Below are positions 8,221 to 17,076 of a stretch of DNA of 33,491 nucleotides, one piece after another. Positions within the stretch are counted from its first letter, which is position 1. The number at the start of each line of letters is the position of its first letter. A program made the position numbers and the translations under genes. The notes below the pieces were generated by a model that made no database searches, was not told the DNA's origin, and saw only the letters and a list, made by a program, of their open reading frames with translations. Source of the DNA: Eubacterium sp. GTDB taxonomy: Bacteria > Bacillota_A > Clostridia > Lachnospirales > Lachnospiraceae. Location: contig JAILEL010000124.1 of assembly GCA_024687845.1 (NCBI GenBank), positions 1-33,491 of the forward strand, in the 5' to 3' direction.

Positions 8221-9663
8221 CTATCCAAATAATTCATTATCATTGTATGGATTCAGAGGTCCCTCAGCATATCTCTCTCTTGGGAAAGGCTTATGATCAT
8301 CTGAGTTGAAGCATTCGCATACTTCATCTGCAACAAATCTTCCAAGATTTGTGAGGTGGATGTCTCTTCCGTTGTCCTCTAAAAGTCCATATTCTTTAAG
8401 AGTTGCTATTTTCTTCTTGAAAAGATCATCGATATTATATCCACCAGAATTCTTTGTAAATCTGCTCTTGATTATTTCAGTATTCTTAAGTGGAAGAACT
8501 ATCTTCTGTCTGATCTTCTCATCTGTGGAATGCTTGTAAGCACGAGTAATAGGAAGCTTACCTTCATCAATCATTCCATAATATTCATCAAAATGATATG
8601 AATTGATATCGAATCTGTCTCTATAGCTTGAGAATCCTGAAAGACCGAATCCAACCTGATCGTACTGTGCACAACACTGGTTGTAAGCGTAATGTGAGAA
8701 AATCTTTTTATCCTTAGAGAATACTCTTCTAAGAGTCTCCTGATATCCATGATTTTCCATCATTTCCTCAGCAATAGACTTCATCATCATAGTATTCTTG
8801 AAATCAGGAATGTCATCTATACCGCTTCCTCTCTTTCTGCGGTTGATAACACCCTGTCCGTCACCATAAGACTGAACCTTCAGTCTGTAGATCTGAATCT
8901 CATTCATTGGAAGCTCAATAGCTCTCTCCATTACATCAGTCCAGTTTTCAAGTGTTTCACCTGGATGTCCGAAAATGAACTCTATATTTACATCAAATCC
9001 ATATTCAAGTGCTTTATAAACAGAATCAATAGCCCATTTTGAATCATGAGGTCTGTTCATAAGCTTAAGAACTCTGTCATCCAGTGACTGAAGTCCTATA
9101 GTAAGTCTTGTAACACCATGATCCTTAAGAATCTGCATTTTCTCAGATCCATCAGGTCCTACGATTGAGTTAGGTCCAAGGTCAACATTATGCTGCTTGC
9201 ACTTTGAGAAATCCACTCTCTTATCAAACTCTGTAAGGAAATGATCCAGAAGAGCTGGTTTTAAGTTTGTAGGAGTTCCTCCACCAAGCAGGATTGAACG
9301 AGGTCTTATCTTCTCTTTTCCAAACTTGTTCAGGAAAAGGTCCATTTCTCTGATAAGATAGCCAATGTATTTTTCCTTCTCATCGTCACATGGGCCAACC
9401 TTATTTGGATAATGGCAGTATGTACACTGCTGGATACAGAATGGAATATGTACATAAATATCCATCAGATCATCTTCTGGCCATACATAGTCATCCAGAT
9501 ATTCTGGTCCCTGATCAGGATACTCAGTAATTGGTGGATAATGTACTGTTGGAACAAAATCCCCATCATCACATATGAGACCAAGTCTCTGAAGTTCAGC
9601 AACCTTTTCAAACTTCTCCTCTGCATGCTTAAACAAAAGCTCTCTCTCTTCTTTAGATATCAT
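8221..9663 (-). CDS. Radical SAM protein, HemW/HemN-like
   Basis: A 480-residue radical SAM enzyme. The 4Fe-4S motif is CIQQCTYC (CX3CX2C, Cys about 76, 80 and 83) in the context YVHIPFC, typical of the HemN/HemW branch. SAM-binding GGGTPT follows at about 127-132, and IGLQSLDDRVLKLMNRPH and the C-terminal winged region also match. HemW is a heme chaperone; other members of the branch are class C methyltransferases of peptides and heme-degrading enzymes. The N-terminal stretch of about 65 residues before the barrel and the operon (methyltransferase upstream, Gly/Pro peptide downstream) argue against housekeeping HemW. The ATG at 9663 is chosen over the GTG/ATG extension to 9744 because GGGGAGG precedes it. 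Radical SAM call is secure; substrate unknown. Confidence 0.92.
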   Translation of the reverse strand: MISKEERELLFKHAEEKFEKVAELQRLGLICDDGDFVPTVHYPPITEYPDQGPEYLDDYVWPEDDLMDIYVHIPFCIQQCTYCHYPNKVGPCDDEKEKYIGYLIREMDLFLNKFGKEKIRPRSILLGGGTPTNLKPALLDHFLTEFDKRVDFSKCKQHNVDLGPNSIVGPDGSEKMQILKDHGVTRLTIGLQSLDDRVLKLMNRPHDSKWAIDSVYKALEYGFDVNIEFIFGHPGETLENWTDVMERAIELPMNEIQIYRLKVQSYGDGQGVINRRKRGSGIDDIPDFKNTMMMKSIAEEMMENHGYQETLRRVFSKDKKIFSHYAYNQCCAQYDQVGFGLSGFSSYRDRFDINSYHFDEYYGMIDEGKLPITRAYKHSTDEKIRQKIVLPLKNTEIIKSRFTKNSGGYNIDDLFKKKIATLKEYGLLEDNGRDIHLTNLGRFVADEVCECFNSDDHKPFPRERYAEGPLNPYNDNELFG

Positions 9664-9757
9664 TTTATATCCTCCCCATAATATTTTACTTTTGTGATTT
9701 AAATGTGTAATTAATCTTACATTTCTGTGGCGTTTCGACCACAAAACTACAACAAAA

Positions 9758-10483
9758 TCACTTTAAAACAAATATCAAAACTACTACTAAAATTATCAGT
9801 AAAAGTATAACCGGAATAAGAATCTTGGTTATAGGCATTCTCATTTTTTCAGGCATGATCAGCGCCTGTGCCGCAAAATCCGTATCCCCTGCCATTTCTT
9901 CTACTGCCGCCATCCATTCATCCTGATTCGATGCACCTGAAAGGGCTTTTTCGATTCCTTCCACGCCGATTTTATCTGTCAACGCCTTGCTACAAAGGAA
10001 AAATGCGTTCTCGCCCTTTTCACATTTCATAACAGGCCCAGGCTCAGGTGTATAGGAAGGCTTGATTCCAATTCTTGGATACTCCCTCAGGTCACTCTGA
10101 GCTGACAGTTTTTTGTCGACGAAATACAGGACTCTTGAAGTTCCCGAGATCATCCATCTGAAGGATGAGCTTTTCATAAAAAGCATCGCTGCATCACACT
10201 CATATACATGACCAGGTTTATTTTTTACAAAGATGGCATTATTCATAAAGCTGCTTATAGCAATAAATGCCGCATCCTTGATAGACGGTCTTTTCAAATA
10301 ACTCTTAGTGCAAATATCAGCTATAAGATTTTCCGCTTCACCGTTAGTTTCACTCCTCTTTTCTATCATAGAACATACTAGGTTCCTGCCCTTCGTGCTG
10401 CATAGGATCCTCAGATGCTCGTTTTCCTTGCTTCTTTCCTCGAGATGACTTTTTGCTTGTATTCTTATCTCTTCCATACTCAT
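9758..10483 (-). CDS. Degenerate PP2C-like protein with C-terminal membrane anchor
   Basis: Weakly recognisable PP2C-type fold of about 241 residues. DAAMLFMKSSSFRWMISGTSRVLYF would align with the core strands of PP2C phosphatases, but the metal-binding GDSR is GTSR here (about 115), and the N-terminal DGMGG motif is absent. The DTDFAAQALI segment would correspond to the final Asp-Asn motif. A single helix (ITKILIPVILLLIILVVVLI) ends the protein, so the domain would face the cytoplasm as a tail-anchored protein. Lacking metal ligands, it is probably not an active phosphatase and may be a binding or scaffold protein. Starts possible at GTG 10492, ATG 10483 and ATG 10477; GGTGG/AAAGG supports either ATG. 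It overlaps the methyltransferase gene by about 134 bases in another frame. Fold assignment is tentative. Confidence 0.6.
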   Translation of the reverse strand: MSMEEIRIQAKSHLEERSKENEHLRILCSTKGRNLVCSMIEKRSETNGEAENLIADICTKSYLKRPSIKDAAFIAISSFMNNAIFVKNKPGHVYECDAAMLFMKSSSFRWMISGTSRVLYFVDKKLSAQSDLREYPRIGIKPSYTPEPGPVMKCEKGENAFFLCSKALTDKIGVEGIEKALSGASNQDEWMAAVEEMAGDTDFAAQALIMPEKMRMPITKILIPVILLLIILVVVLIFVLK

Positions 10484-12566
10484 CCTTTCCACCGCCTACT
10501 GGTGCCGTATAATTCGGGTCCTCTTCAAAAATAAGTGCAAATCTCTGAGGAATCATCTCGAATCTGCCCTTAAGATTAAAGCCATAATACTTCAGCTGCT
10601 GTATCAGAAGATCAGGACTGATGCCGGGACCGTAATATGATGGAACTCCGGGTTCTGTAACATTGTTATCAACAATAATGATACGTCCACCCTTCCTAAG
10701 AGCCTTATGAAGAGTATCTATAAAGGAGTCCTTAACAAATTCTATGTCTGTAATATATGCAGCATGATACATTGAACACATGAAGATAGTATCAACACTG
10801 TTATTATCCAGACCAGACTTGTTCATCTTGGTTATGATTGTCTTAATGTTCTTTATATTGTATTTCTCAATAAAATCATCTACATACTTAAGTGCATTTT
10901 TATTGAGCTCGGTAGCATAAACCTGTCCGCTATCGCCTACCTTTTTGGAGAAATACCAGGTAAAGAATCCGCTGCCGCATCCGATATCTGCTATTTTCTC
11001 TCCTTCCTTTATATCAAAGAATTCGCACATCTCATCAGTTTTTTCCCAAGCCTTACGATTTGGATTATTAAAGATAAGATATTCGTTCCATTCATTCAGT
11101 TTATTGATTGAGAAATCCTTACCATCATAGTCGAAGCTGGTCTCAAAGGAAGCATTTTCCGGATCAGGCTTCTCAAGATGGAACTTATACAGAAGATAGG
11201 TCTTAAGGTTTTCAAAATCATTTGAGCAGAAGAAATCAGCATAAGCTTCAACCAGCTTATCCTCTGTCATCTTCTTTCTTTCCTCGTCTGATGCAAGTCT
11301 GTAGTTAATGAACCAGAGGAACGCAGTATAATCATCTCCGATTCTTTCCTTCGGCCAGAGATCCTCAAAACCTTTATAAGCTTCTCTAAGCTTATTTTCA
11401 TCATTTTCCATCAGACCTTCGTAGAAGATTCTACCAATCTTTTTTCCTCTGACTGTATATCCAGAGGTTGAAGTACCGATAATCCTGTATCTTGCCAGTG
11501 ACTTATTAGAATCTACAAAGATTTCATTATCATCAAGTTCAGGCTTCTCAGGTGCCTTCTCAGGAATATCAACCATGTCAAATATCATTGCATATCTCTG
11601 AGGTGTAAACTGGAAAGCATCCTTCAGCTTGAAGCCATAATAATAGAGCTGACTGATGATAAGATCCTTGCTGATGTATGGTCCATGATATGGAAGATCC
11701 TGTCCTGTTACAAGGTCATTATCAACCACGATGAGCTGTCCCTTGTCACCAAGAGCAGTTCTAATACTTCCAATGAACTCTTCACGCTCGCCATCTGTAA
11801 ACGCAGCATACACATTATGAAATAGTGAGCATACATAAACTACATCTACTCTTACATCAGATGTAAGTCCGATTCCCTCAAAACTACTCTTTACTACTTC
11901 AACATTTTTAATGTTATTATCGGAAATGTAATTACGAAGGAACTCAAGATGTCTTGGATTGGTTTCAATAGCGTAAACCTTTCCTTCATCTCCAACTATA
12001 TCTGAGAATTTAAATGAATAATAACCCGGTCCTGAACCTACATCTGCTATCTTCATTCCCTTTTCAAGCTTAAACTTCTCAAGATTTTCACGTGTTGTCT
12101 CCCAACGCTCTCTATCAGGATTGTTGAAAAGGATGAAATCCTCCAGGAATCTCATTCTCGCCTTTATCTCAACATTATCTCCAGGGCCATACTCCTTGAT
12201 ATGATATTTGTACTGAAGATAAGTCTTCATGTTATCAAAATCATCTACAGCCATCATATCATAGAAGGCTTTTGTGAAAGGCTGTGCAAGAAGATCCTTC
12301 TTAGCCTCCTCAGGCGCCAGGAAGAAACGGCACATCCACTCGAGAGCTGTATATTCACCACCAAAGTTCTCATTTGGAATTATTTCCTCATAGATGGAAA
12401 TTGCTTTCTCCAGTTCCTTCTTACTTCCCTTTTCGAAATACTTAAGTATTGCCTTTGCTGCATCGGTTCCTCCTTCAGTTATATCGAAAGAGTCAAGACT
12501 TCCAAGATGAATCAGCGACTGCTGATCTTCAACCCTGAGTACGACCGGGTTATCCTTATTGTTCAT
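10350..12566 (-). CDS. Tandem-duplicated class I methyltransferase
   Basis: Soluble protein of 738 residues made of two homologous halves. Each half has a helical domain (about 35-150 and 380-500; shared patterns ...EYTALEWMCRFFLA / DYTAFLWFINYRLA and DDFDNMKTYLQYKYHI / NDFENLKTYLLYKFHL) followed by a Rossmann methyltransferase domain with SAM motif I (IADVGSGPGYYSFKFS near 173; IADIGCGSGFFTWYFS near 525). Both halves keep motif I, the acidic ETN/ELN after strand 2 and the VDND/VDNN strand, so both may bind SAM. The C-terminus (from about 690) is a Lys/Arg/Glu-rich disordered tail that overlaps the next gene. It opens the unit containing the radical SAM enzyme and Gly/Pro peptide. AGGAAAGGA precedes the start. 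Substrate unknown. Confidence 0.85.
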   Translation of the reverse strand: MNNKDNPVVLRVEDQQSLIHLGSLDSFDITEGGTDAAKAILKYFEKGSKKELEKAISIYEEIIPNENFGGEYTALEWMCRFFLAPEEAKKDLLAQPFTKAFYDMMAVDDFDNMKTYLQYKYHIKEYGPGDNVEIKARMRFLEDFILFNNPDRERWETTRENLEKFKLEKGMKIADVGSGPGYYSFKFSDIVGDEGKVYAIETNPRHLEFLRNYISDNNIKNVEVVKSSFEGIGLTSDVRVDVVYVCSLFHNVYAAFTDGEREEFIGSIRTALGDKGQLIVVDNDLVTGQDLPYHGPYISKDLIISQLYYYGFKLKDAFQFTPQRYAMIFDMVDIPEKAPEKPELDDNEIFVDSNKSLARYRIIGTSTSGYTVRGKKIGRIFYEGLMENDENKLREAYKGFEDLWPKERIGDDYTAFLWFINYRLASDEERKKMTEDKLVEAYADFFCSNDFENLKTYLLYKFHLEKPDPENASFETSFDYDGKDFSINKLNEWNEYLIFNNPNRKAWEKTDEMCEFFDIKEGEKIADIGCGSGFFTWYFSKKVGDSGQVYATELNKNALKYVDDFIEKYNIKNIKTIITKMNKSGLDNNSVDTIFMCSMYHAAYITDIEFVKDSFIDTLHKALRKGGRIIIVDNNVTEPGVPSYYGPGISPDLLIQQLKYYGFNLKGRFEMIPQRFALIFEEDPNYTAPVGGGKDEYGRDKNTSKKSSRGKKQGKRASEDPMQHEGQEPSMFYDRKEE

Positions 12567-12605
12567 TTTTATGTTCCTTTCCTATTATATTTTTCTCTAA
12601 AATTA

Positions 12606-12632
12606 TAACTGTTCAGTAGGTTCAAAAAATAT
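12606..12632. repeat. Dispersed repeat, copy 1 (TAACTGTTCAGTAGG box)
   Basis: TAACTGTTCAGTAGGT followed by TCAAAAAATAT; the same sequence with a 3-base GAT insertion is at 22921-22950. Both copies lie just upstream of a minus-strand start (the methyltransferase here, the lipoprotein there) and overlap A+T-rich promoter-like sequence such as TATAAT at 12601-12606. It could be a shared operator or a REP-like element. Confidence 0.7.
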
Positions 12633-12641
12633 GGGGGCGTT

Positions 12642-12658
12642 ACCTGCCAGTGTCAGGT
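12642..12658 (-). terminator. Small hairpin after the ABC exporter genes
   Basis: ACCTG (12642-12646) pairs with CAGGT (12654-12658) in the gap between the exporter stop (12663) and the methyltransferase start. Only a T-run further along (ATATTTTTT) follows on the minus strand, so termination would be partial at best. Confidence 0.3.
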
Positions 12659-12662
12659 GGTT

Positions 12663-14486
12663 TTATAGGCTTTCCCCTGCCAGCTGGCTGTTATAAAGTC
12701 TACTGTATTCCCCATTCTCTGAAATCAGCTCGGCATGAGTTCCTCTCTCGAAGACTTCGCCTTTTTTCATGACTACTATTGTATCACAATCTTTCGTAGT
12801 ATCAAGTCTGTGCGCAATAAGAATCATGGTAATATTCTTCATTCTTTCCAGTATGCTGCCTCGTATTTTTTCCTCTGTATGGTTATCCACTGCACTGAGT
12901 GCCTCATCCATAACAAGTATTTCTGGTTTTCTCACCAGAGCTCTTGCCAGACCAATGATTTCTCTCATTCCCTGACTCACAGATTCATCATCATCTGAAA
13001 CCGCAGTTTCGAGGCCATCCGGAAGGAAGTTAATTATATCCTCAACTCCCATAATACGGATTATTTCCTCCGCATCCCTTTTATTTTTGTCTGTACCATA
13101 AAGAATATTATCACAAACTGTGCCATCCACAAGTCTGCAGTCCTGAAGAACCACTGTAACCTTTTCTCTTATTTCTTTCAGACTGAGATTCTTGAGATTC
13201 TTTCCACCTAAAATGATATCCCCATCATAGTTATCATAAAATCTGAGAAGCAGATTGATCAGAGTTGTCTTACCGGCACCGGTCGAACCAACTATGGCAG
13301 TCGACTGTCCCTTCTCAAAATGGATGTCTACATCACTAAGAACCTTGGTCTCACCATCGTAGGAGAAGCTGACAGAACTGAATTCAATTCCTGAAGTACT
13401 GGATGTTTTTACAGAATCTGCTTCAGCCTTATAATCTCTCTGAACCAGTCTTGCTACAGTACCTTTATTCTCCATCTGGATATCCATGATTTCAAATATT
13501 CTTTCAGCACTTGCCACAAAGCTCTGAGTCTGTATCATTACATTTCCAAAGCCATAGACACTATCCATGAACTGCTTTGAGTACATGATAACCGCCTGAA
13601 GTACACCAATTGTGATTGCTCCACTGATGGAAAACTTCGCTCCCACTACTACTGTAACCATGAAGCTTAGATTTCCAAGAATCAGCATGATAGGATTGAT
13701 TATCCCACTGAACATACTGGACTTAACACAGATATCAGTGTAATCCTTACATTTCTTACGCATGTTTTGGTTTACATAATCTTTCACTCCAGCCATCTCA
13801 ATGGTACTTGTATTTTTCATAGTCTCTTCGATATGTGCGTTCATACTTCCAAGAGCCATGGTTTGCTTCATAAAGTATTCACGCATTTTACCAGAGATAA
13901 TCGCCGATATAAATGTGGTTATCAATGCTGTGATTATAGAAATCACTGCAAGTCTCGGAGATTTTATCAGCATAATGATAGCGCTTCCGATAATTATAAC
14001 TATCTTGGATAAAAACTCCTGAAGAACCTGAGCCACTGTACTCACTCTCGCAGAATCATTCGTAAGACGGCTCATCAGATCTCCAAAGCTCACCTTATCC
14101 AGATAAGATAACGGTGCATTTACCATTCGGTCAAAAAGCTGCGAGCGCATTTTTTTTGACATATTTTCAGAAAGCTTCATAGCACTGATATTTTTAATAT
14201 ATTCAATTAATGAATTAGCAATAAATACAAAGATCAGAGCCGTTATTATTCTGGTAAGTTCCTGGACAAAAGTACTGTCAGTCCTGTAAATCAAAGCATT
14301 TATCGCTCTCTGGACCAGAATAGGAACCGTAAGCTGGCAGACAATTGTGAGAAGAATGGTGGCAACCAGTATAATGCACTCTTTTTTCCACTCTACAACA
14401 TATTGTCCAACCTTCATAATTATATGAAGACTATCCTTCAGACTCTTTTTTTCTAATGGAGGAGTTCCACCCGGTGTCTGTTGCAT
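12663..14486 (-). CDS. ABC exporter half-transporter (catalytic Walker B, degenerate signature)
   Basis: Fused membrane-ATPase protein of 607 residues: six transmembrane helices in the first 330 residues, then an ATPase domain. Walker A is GSTGAGKTTL (about 395), Walker B is ILVMDEALSAVD with the catalytic Glu, and the switch His is present (LIAHRLD). The signature, normally LSGGQ, is VSQGMRE, i.e. degenerate. This complements the defects of the upstream partner, so the two form an asymmetric heterodimer like TM287/288, LmrCD or BmrCD. GTG (14489) and ATG (14486) starts both follow GGGGAGGG; ATG is chosen, giving TGATG coupling with the upstream stop. The N-terminus (MQQTPGGTPPLEKK) is a short soluble extension. 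Peptide or drug export is likely; the substrate may be the product of the neighbouring genes (inference). Confidence 0.93.
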   Translation of the reverse strand: MQQTPGGTPPLEKKSLKDSLHIIMKVGQYVVEWKKECIILVATILLTIVCQLTVPILVQRAINALIYRTDSTFVQELTRIITALIFVFIANSLIEYIKNISAMKLSENMSKKMRSQLFDRMVNAPLSYLDKVSFGDLMSRLTNDSARVSTVAQVLQEFLSKIVIIIGSAIIMLIKSPRLAVISIITALITTFISAIISGKMREYFMKQTMALGSMNAHIEETMKNTSTIEMAGVKDYVNQNMRKKCKDYTDICVKSSMFSGIINPIMLILGNLSFMVTVVVGAKFSISGAITIGVLQAVIMYSKQFMDSVYGFGNVMIQTQSFVASAERIFEIMDIQMENKGTVARLVQRDYKAEADSVKTSSTSGIEFSSVSFSYDGETKVLSDVDIHFEKGQSTAIVGSTGAGKTTLINLLLRFYDNYDGDIILGGKNLKNLSLKEIREKVTVVLQDCRLVDGTVCDNILYGTDKNKRDAEEIIRIMGVEDIINFLPDGLETAVSDDDESVSQGMREIIGLARALVRKPEILVMDEALSAVDNHTEEKIRGSILERMKNITMILIAHRLDTTKDCDTIVVMKKGEVFERGTHAELISENGEYSRLYNSQLAGESL

Positions 14487-16150
14487 CACTCAAGCCCTCC
14501 CCTTCTAAGAACATATTTTCTGTCGAAGTAGCCAACACTACCCTCACGTTCAGTAATAAATATAAGTGCCATATCACTATATGTTCTTTTTATATTTTCA
14601 ATTATCTTCTTCTCCGTAGCATAATCCAGCGACGAAGTGCTGTCGTCAAGAATCAGAACGTCCGGCTTCGTAGCAAGCGCCCTGGCAATCATCAGGCGCT
14701 GCTTCTGTCCCCCTGAAATGGTATTTCCACTGGAGTACGCAAGGCTGTCATAACCATAAGGCATGTCGGAAATGAACTCATCTATATCAGCAGCAGCTGC
14801 TGCTTTTTTAACATCTTCCCTGTCAATTCCTTCTCTTCCGAGAACCAGGTTATCCATATAGCTACCACTGAATATAGCATTATTCGATGCACTTACAACA
14901 GCAATATGTCGTCTAAGCTGATCTGCAGCATATCCTCTAATATCATTTCCATTCAGGAGTACTTCTCCCTCAGATGCATCAAGCAGTCCTCCCAGCAGTC
15001 TGGCAAATGTAGTTTTTCCACCTGATGTAGTTCCAACAATTGCAATACTGTCCCCAGAATGAATATCAAAATCCAGACCATCCAGAATTTTATGGTCATC
15101 TTTAAAAGTAACTCCTGCCTTCCTTAGTTCAAGAGATTTAATATCCGGAACATCTTTCACCGCTGTAATATTTTTCTCAGCTCCAGAATCTGACACATTC
15201 TCACCGGCTTCTTCAATCTCCATAATACGTTTCAGTGAAGGAGTTATCTCAGATATTGTACGAGCAAGATTTGAACTCACCATAATAGACATCAGAATCT
15301 GTTCAGCATAGGTAATGGACATCATTACATTTCCGATGGTACTTCCATCCTCACGGCTCTGATATCCTATCATAATTACAATAACAACTATGACTATATT
15401 CATTATAAACATGACTATAGGATTGAAAAAGCTGATAATCTTCAGAACTCTGATATTCCTGTCATATAGTCCTTTATTATCATTATCAAAGTTTGCCGTT
15501 TCAAACTCCTCAGTATTTGATATTTTAATAAGACGAATAGTATGTAGAATCTCCTGAAGTTTAGAATTAATTCTGTCAATTGCTGACTGAACTGACATAA
15601 AAAGAGAAGACGTTTTAGTGATAAAAATATAAAGAATTATTACCTGAACGACAATAAAAGAAAGAAATACAAGTCCAAATTTTAAATTAATAGAAAAAAT
15701 CATTATAAAACCGCCTATAGTAAGAATAGCCGGCTTAAGAATAAGATCAAGTGAAACCTTGATAACAGATATAACCTTTTCAACATCACCTGTAATTCTT
15801 GTAATTATCGAACCATTTTCTATCTTACTAAGTTCATCGCCCCTCAGCGCTGTTACCTTCTCATAAAGGCCGACACGCATATCGTTGCCGAATCTGAGGA
15901 CAGCGATATTAATAAAGATAAACGCTATATAACCGCTTATGCCAAGAACCGCAGTACAGACAAGCATTCTTACCCCTATACCATACACAGTATCCATACT
16001 GCCTGTCATGATTCCATCATTAACGATATCTCCCATAAATCTGGGGAGCATTATTTCAGAAAGTCCCTGAAGCACAGTAAAAATAACAGCAACTGCAAAA
16101 AATGCCCTGCTGTTCATATATTTTTTTAATAAGCACTTCAAATGACTCAT
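14486..16150 (-). CDS. ABC exporter half-transporter (degenerate ATPase site)
   Basis: First gene of the exporter operon, 554 residues: six transmembrane helices followed by an ATPase domain. Walker A is unusual (GTTSGGKTT; Ser at the fourth position). The signature is canonical (ISGGQKQRLMIARA). Walker B ends in Asp rather than Glu (VLILDDSTSSLD), and the switch His is replaced (LIFITEREGS). Its own nucleotide site is therefore expected to bind but not hydrolyse ATP. The partner downstream has the reverse pattern, so together they keep one active site. A good promoter lies 58 bases upstream. The start at 16150 has only a weak GGGGAAG site; ATG at residue 12 (MNSRAFF) is an alternative. Confidence 0.93.
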   Translation of the reverse strand: MSHLKCLLKKYMNSRAFFAVAVIFTVLQGLSEIMLPRFMGDIVNDGIMTGSMDTVYGIGVRMLVCTAVLGISGYIAFIFINIAVLRFGNDMRVGLYEKVTALRGDELSKIENGSIITRITGDVEKVISVIKVSLDLILKPAILTIGGFIMIFSINLKFGLVFLSFIVVQVIILYIFITKTSSLFMSVQSAIDRINSKLQEILHTIRLIKISNTEEFETANFDNDNKGLYDRNIRVLKIISFFNPIVMFIMNIVIVVIVIMIGYQSREDGSTIGNVMMSITYAEQILMSIMVSSNLARTISEITPSLKRIMEIEEAGENVSDSGAEKNITAVKDVPDIKSLELRKAGVTFKDDHKILDGLDFDIHSGDSIAIVGTTSGGKTTFARLLGGLLDASEGEVLLNGNDIRGYAADQLRRHIAVVSASNNAIFSGSYMDNLVLGREGIDREDVKKAAAAADIDEFISDMPYGYDSLAYSSGNTISGGQKQRLMIARALATKPDVLILDDSTSSLDYATEKKIIENIKRTYSDMALIFITEREGSVGYFDRKYVLRRGGLE

Positions 16151-16214
16151 TTTCCAGATTACTTCCCCTGTTTATATTCTTTCAAGTAAACGCTTAAAAG
16201 GCCACACTTTCGTG

Positions 16215-16243
16215 ATTATAACACTAAATAACAGGAAGGTCAA
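16215..16243 (-). promoter_or_regulatory. Promoter of the ABC exporter operon
   Basis: TTGACC (16243-16238) and a perfect TATAAT (16220-16215) separated by 17 bases on the minus strand. This is the strongest sigma-A-like promoter in the accessory region, giving a leader of about 58 bases. Confidence 0.8.
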
Positions 16244-16263
16244 AATTTTCATAAAATAGCTGG

Positions 16264-16289
16264 TTACTATTCATGGTTATTATTCATGG
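16264..16289. repeat. Dispersed repeat TTACTATTCATGG (two adjacent copies)
   Basis: TTACTATTCATGG (16264-16276) is followed at once by TTATTATTCATGG (16277-16289). The same 13-mer occurs inverted at 32110-32122, and a one-base variant (TTACTATTCACGG) at 22384-22396. It lies between the rplA terminator and the exporter promoter. Confidence 0.6.
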
Positions 16290-16295
16290 TCAACT

Positions 16296-16328
16296 CAAAA
16301 AGCCCGGAAAGGATTTCTCCCTCCGGGC
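16296..16328 (-). terminator. Rho-independent terminator of the ribosomal protein operon
   Basis: GCCCGGA (16302-16308) pairs with TCCGGGC (16322-16328), followed on the minus strand by TTTTTG. It is 16 bases past the rplA stop. Confidence 0.9.
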
Positions 16329-16343
16329 AATTTTAGTAATTAA

Positions 16344-17054
16344 TTATTTATCTGACTGCTGACCTGTGAATTTTGTTGGGTTAAGCTTAAGACCAGGTCC
16401 CATGCTTGATGCCATTGTTACGCTCTTAAGGTATGTACCCTTAGCGCTTGATGGCTTAGCCTTAACAATTGCATCCATAAGAGCCTTGTAGTTTTCTGCA
16501 ATCTGCTGAGCTGTGAAAGAAGCCTTTCCAACAGGAACGTGAATAATGTTAGCCTTATCAAGTCTGTACTCAATCTTACCTGCTTTAACTTCTGCGATAG
16601 CCTTAACTACATCAGGTGTAACTGTACCAGCCTTTGGATTTGGCATAAGTCCCTTAGGACCAAGTACACGTCCGAGACGTCCAACAACACCCATCATATC
16701 AGGAGTAGCGATAACTACATCGAAATCAAGCCATCCTTCATTCTGGATCTTAGGAATAAGCTCTTCGCCACCAGCATAATCTGCGCCATTTGCAAGTGCT
16801 TCGTCAACCTTATCTCCCTTGGCAAATACGAGAACCTTTACTTCTTTACCAGTTCCGTGAGGAAGTACAACTGCTCCACGAACCTGCTGATCTGCATGAC
16901 GTCCATCAACACCAAGCTTTAAATGAGCCTCGATTGTCTCATCAAACTTTGCACTAGCTGTTTTCTTTATTAATTCTGCTGCTTCATCAAGGTCATAAAG
17001 CTTTGACTTATCCACAAGCTTCATAGCCTCAGAATATCTCTTACCTTTTTTCAT
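16344..17054 (-). CDS. rplA: 50S ribosomal protein L1
   Basis: Ribosomal protein L1, 236 residues, the normal size. It binds 23S rRNA at the L1 stalk and in many bacteria represses its own operon by binding the rplK leader. Diagnostic stretches include [20 protein letters not shown] at the N-terminus, [20 protein letters not shown], and [15 protein letters not shown]. It follows rplK by 22 bases and precedes the terminator. The usual next genes rplJ/rplL are not present here; the operon ends after L1. Confidence 0.98.
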   Translation of the reverse strand: MKKGKRYSEAMKLVDKSKLYDLDEAAELIKKTASAKFDETIEAHLKLGVDGRHADQQVRGAVVLPHGTGKEVKVLVFAKGDKVDEALANGADYAGGEELIPKIQNEGWLDFDVVIATPDMMGVVGRLGRVLGPKGLMPNPKAGTVTPDVVKAIAEVKAGKIEYRLDKANIIHVPVGKASFTAQQIAENYKALMDAIVKAKPSSAKGTYLKSVTMASSMGPGLKLNPTKFTGQQSDK

Positions 17055-17076
17055 CCTTCATTACCTCCGAACATCC

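Noticed and set aside
8016..8309. Plus-strand Pro-rich open frame opposite the Gly/Pro peptide
   Set aside because: Its Pro/Gly composition is the reverse-strand image of the GGP tract, it has no ribosome binding site, and it runs into the radical SAM gene.
9663..9757. Hairpin TGTGG...CCACA between the PP2C-like and radical SAM genes as a terminator
   Set aside because: The stem is only about 7 bp with a bulge and no T-tract follows; genes are probably cotranscribed.
14486..14489. GTG start at 14489 for the second exporter subunit
   Set aside because: Possible, but the ATG three bases on has an equally good distance to GGGGAGGG; the choice changes one residue only.
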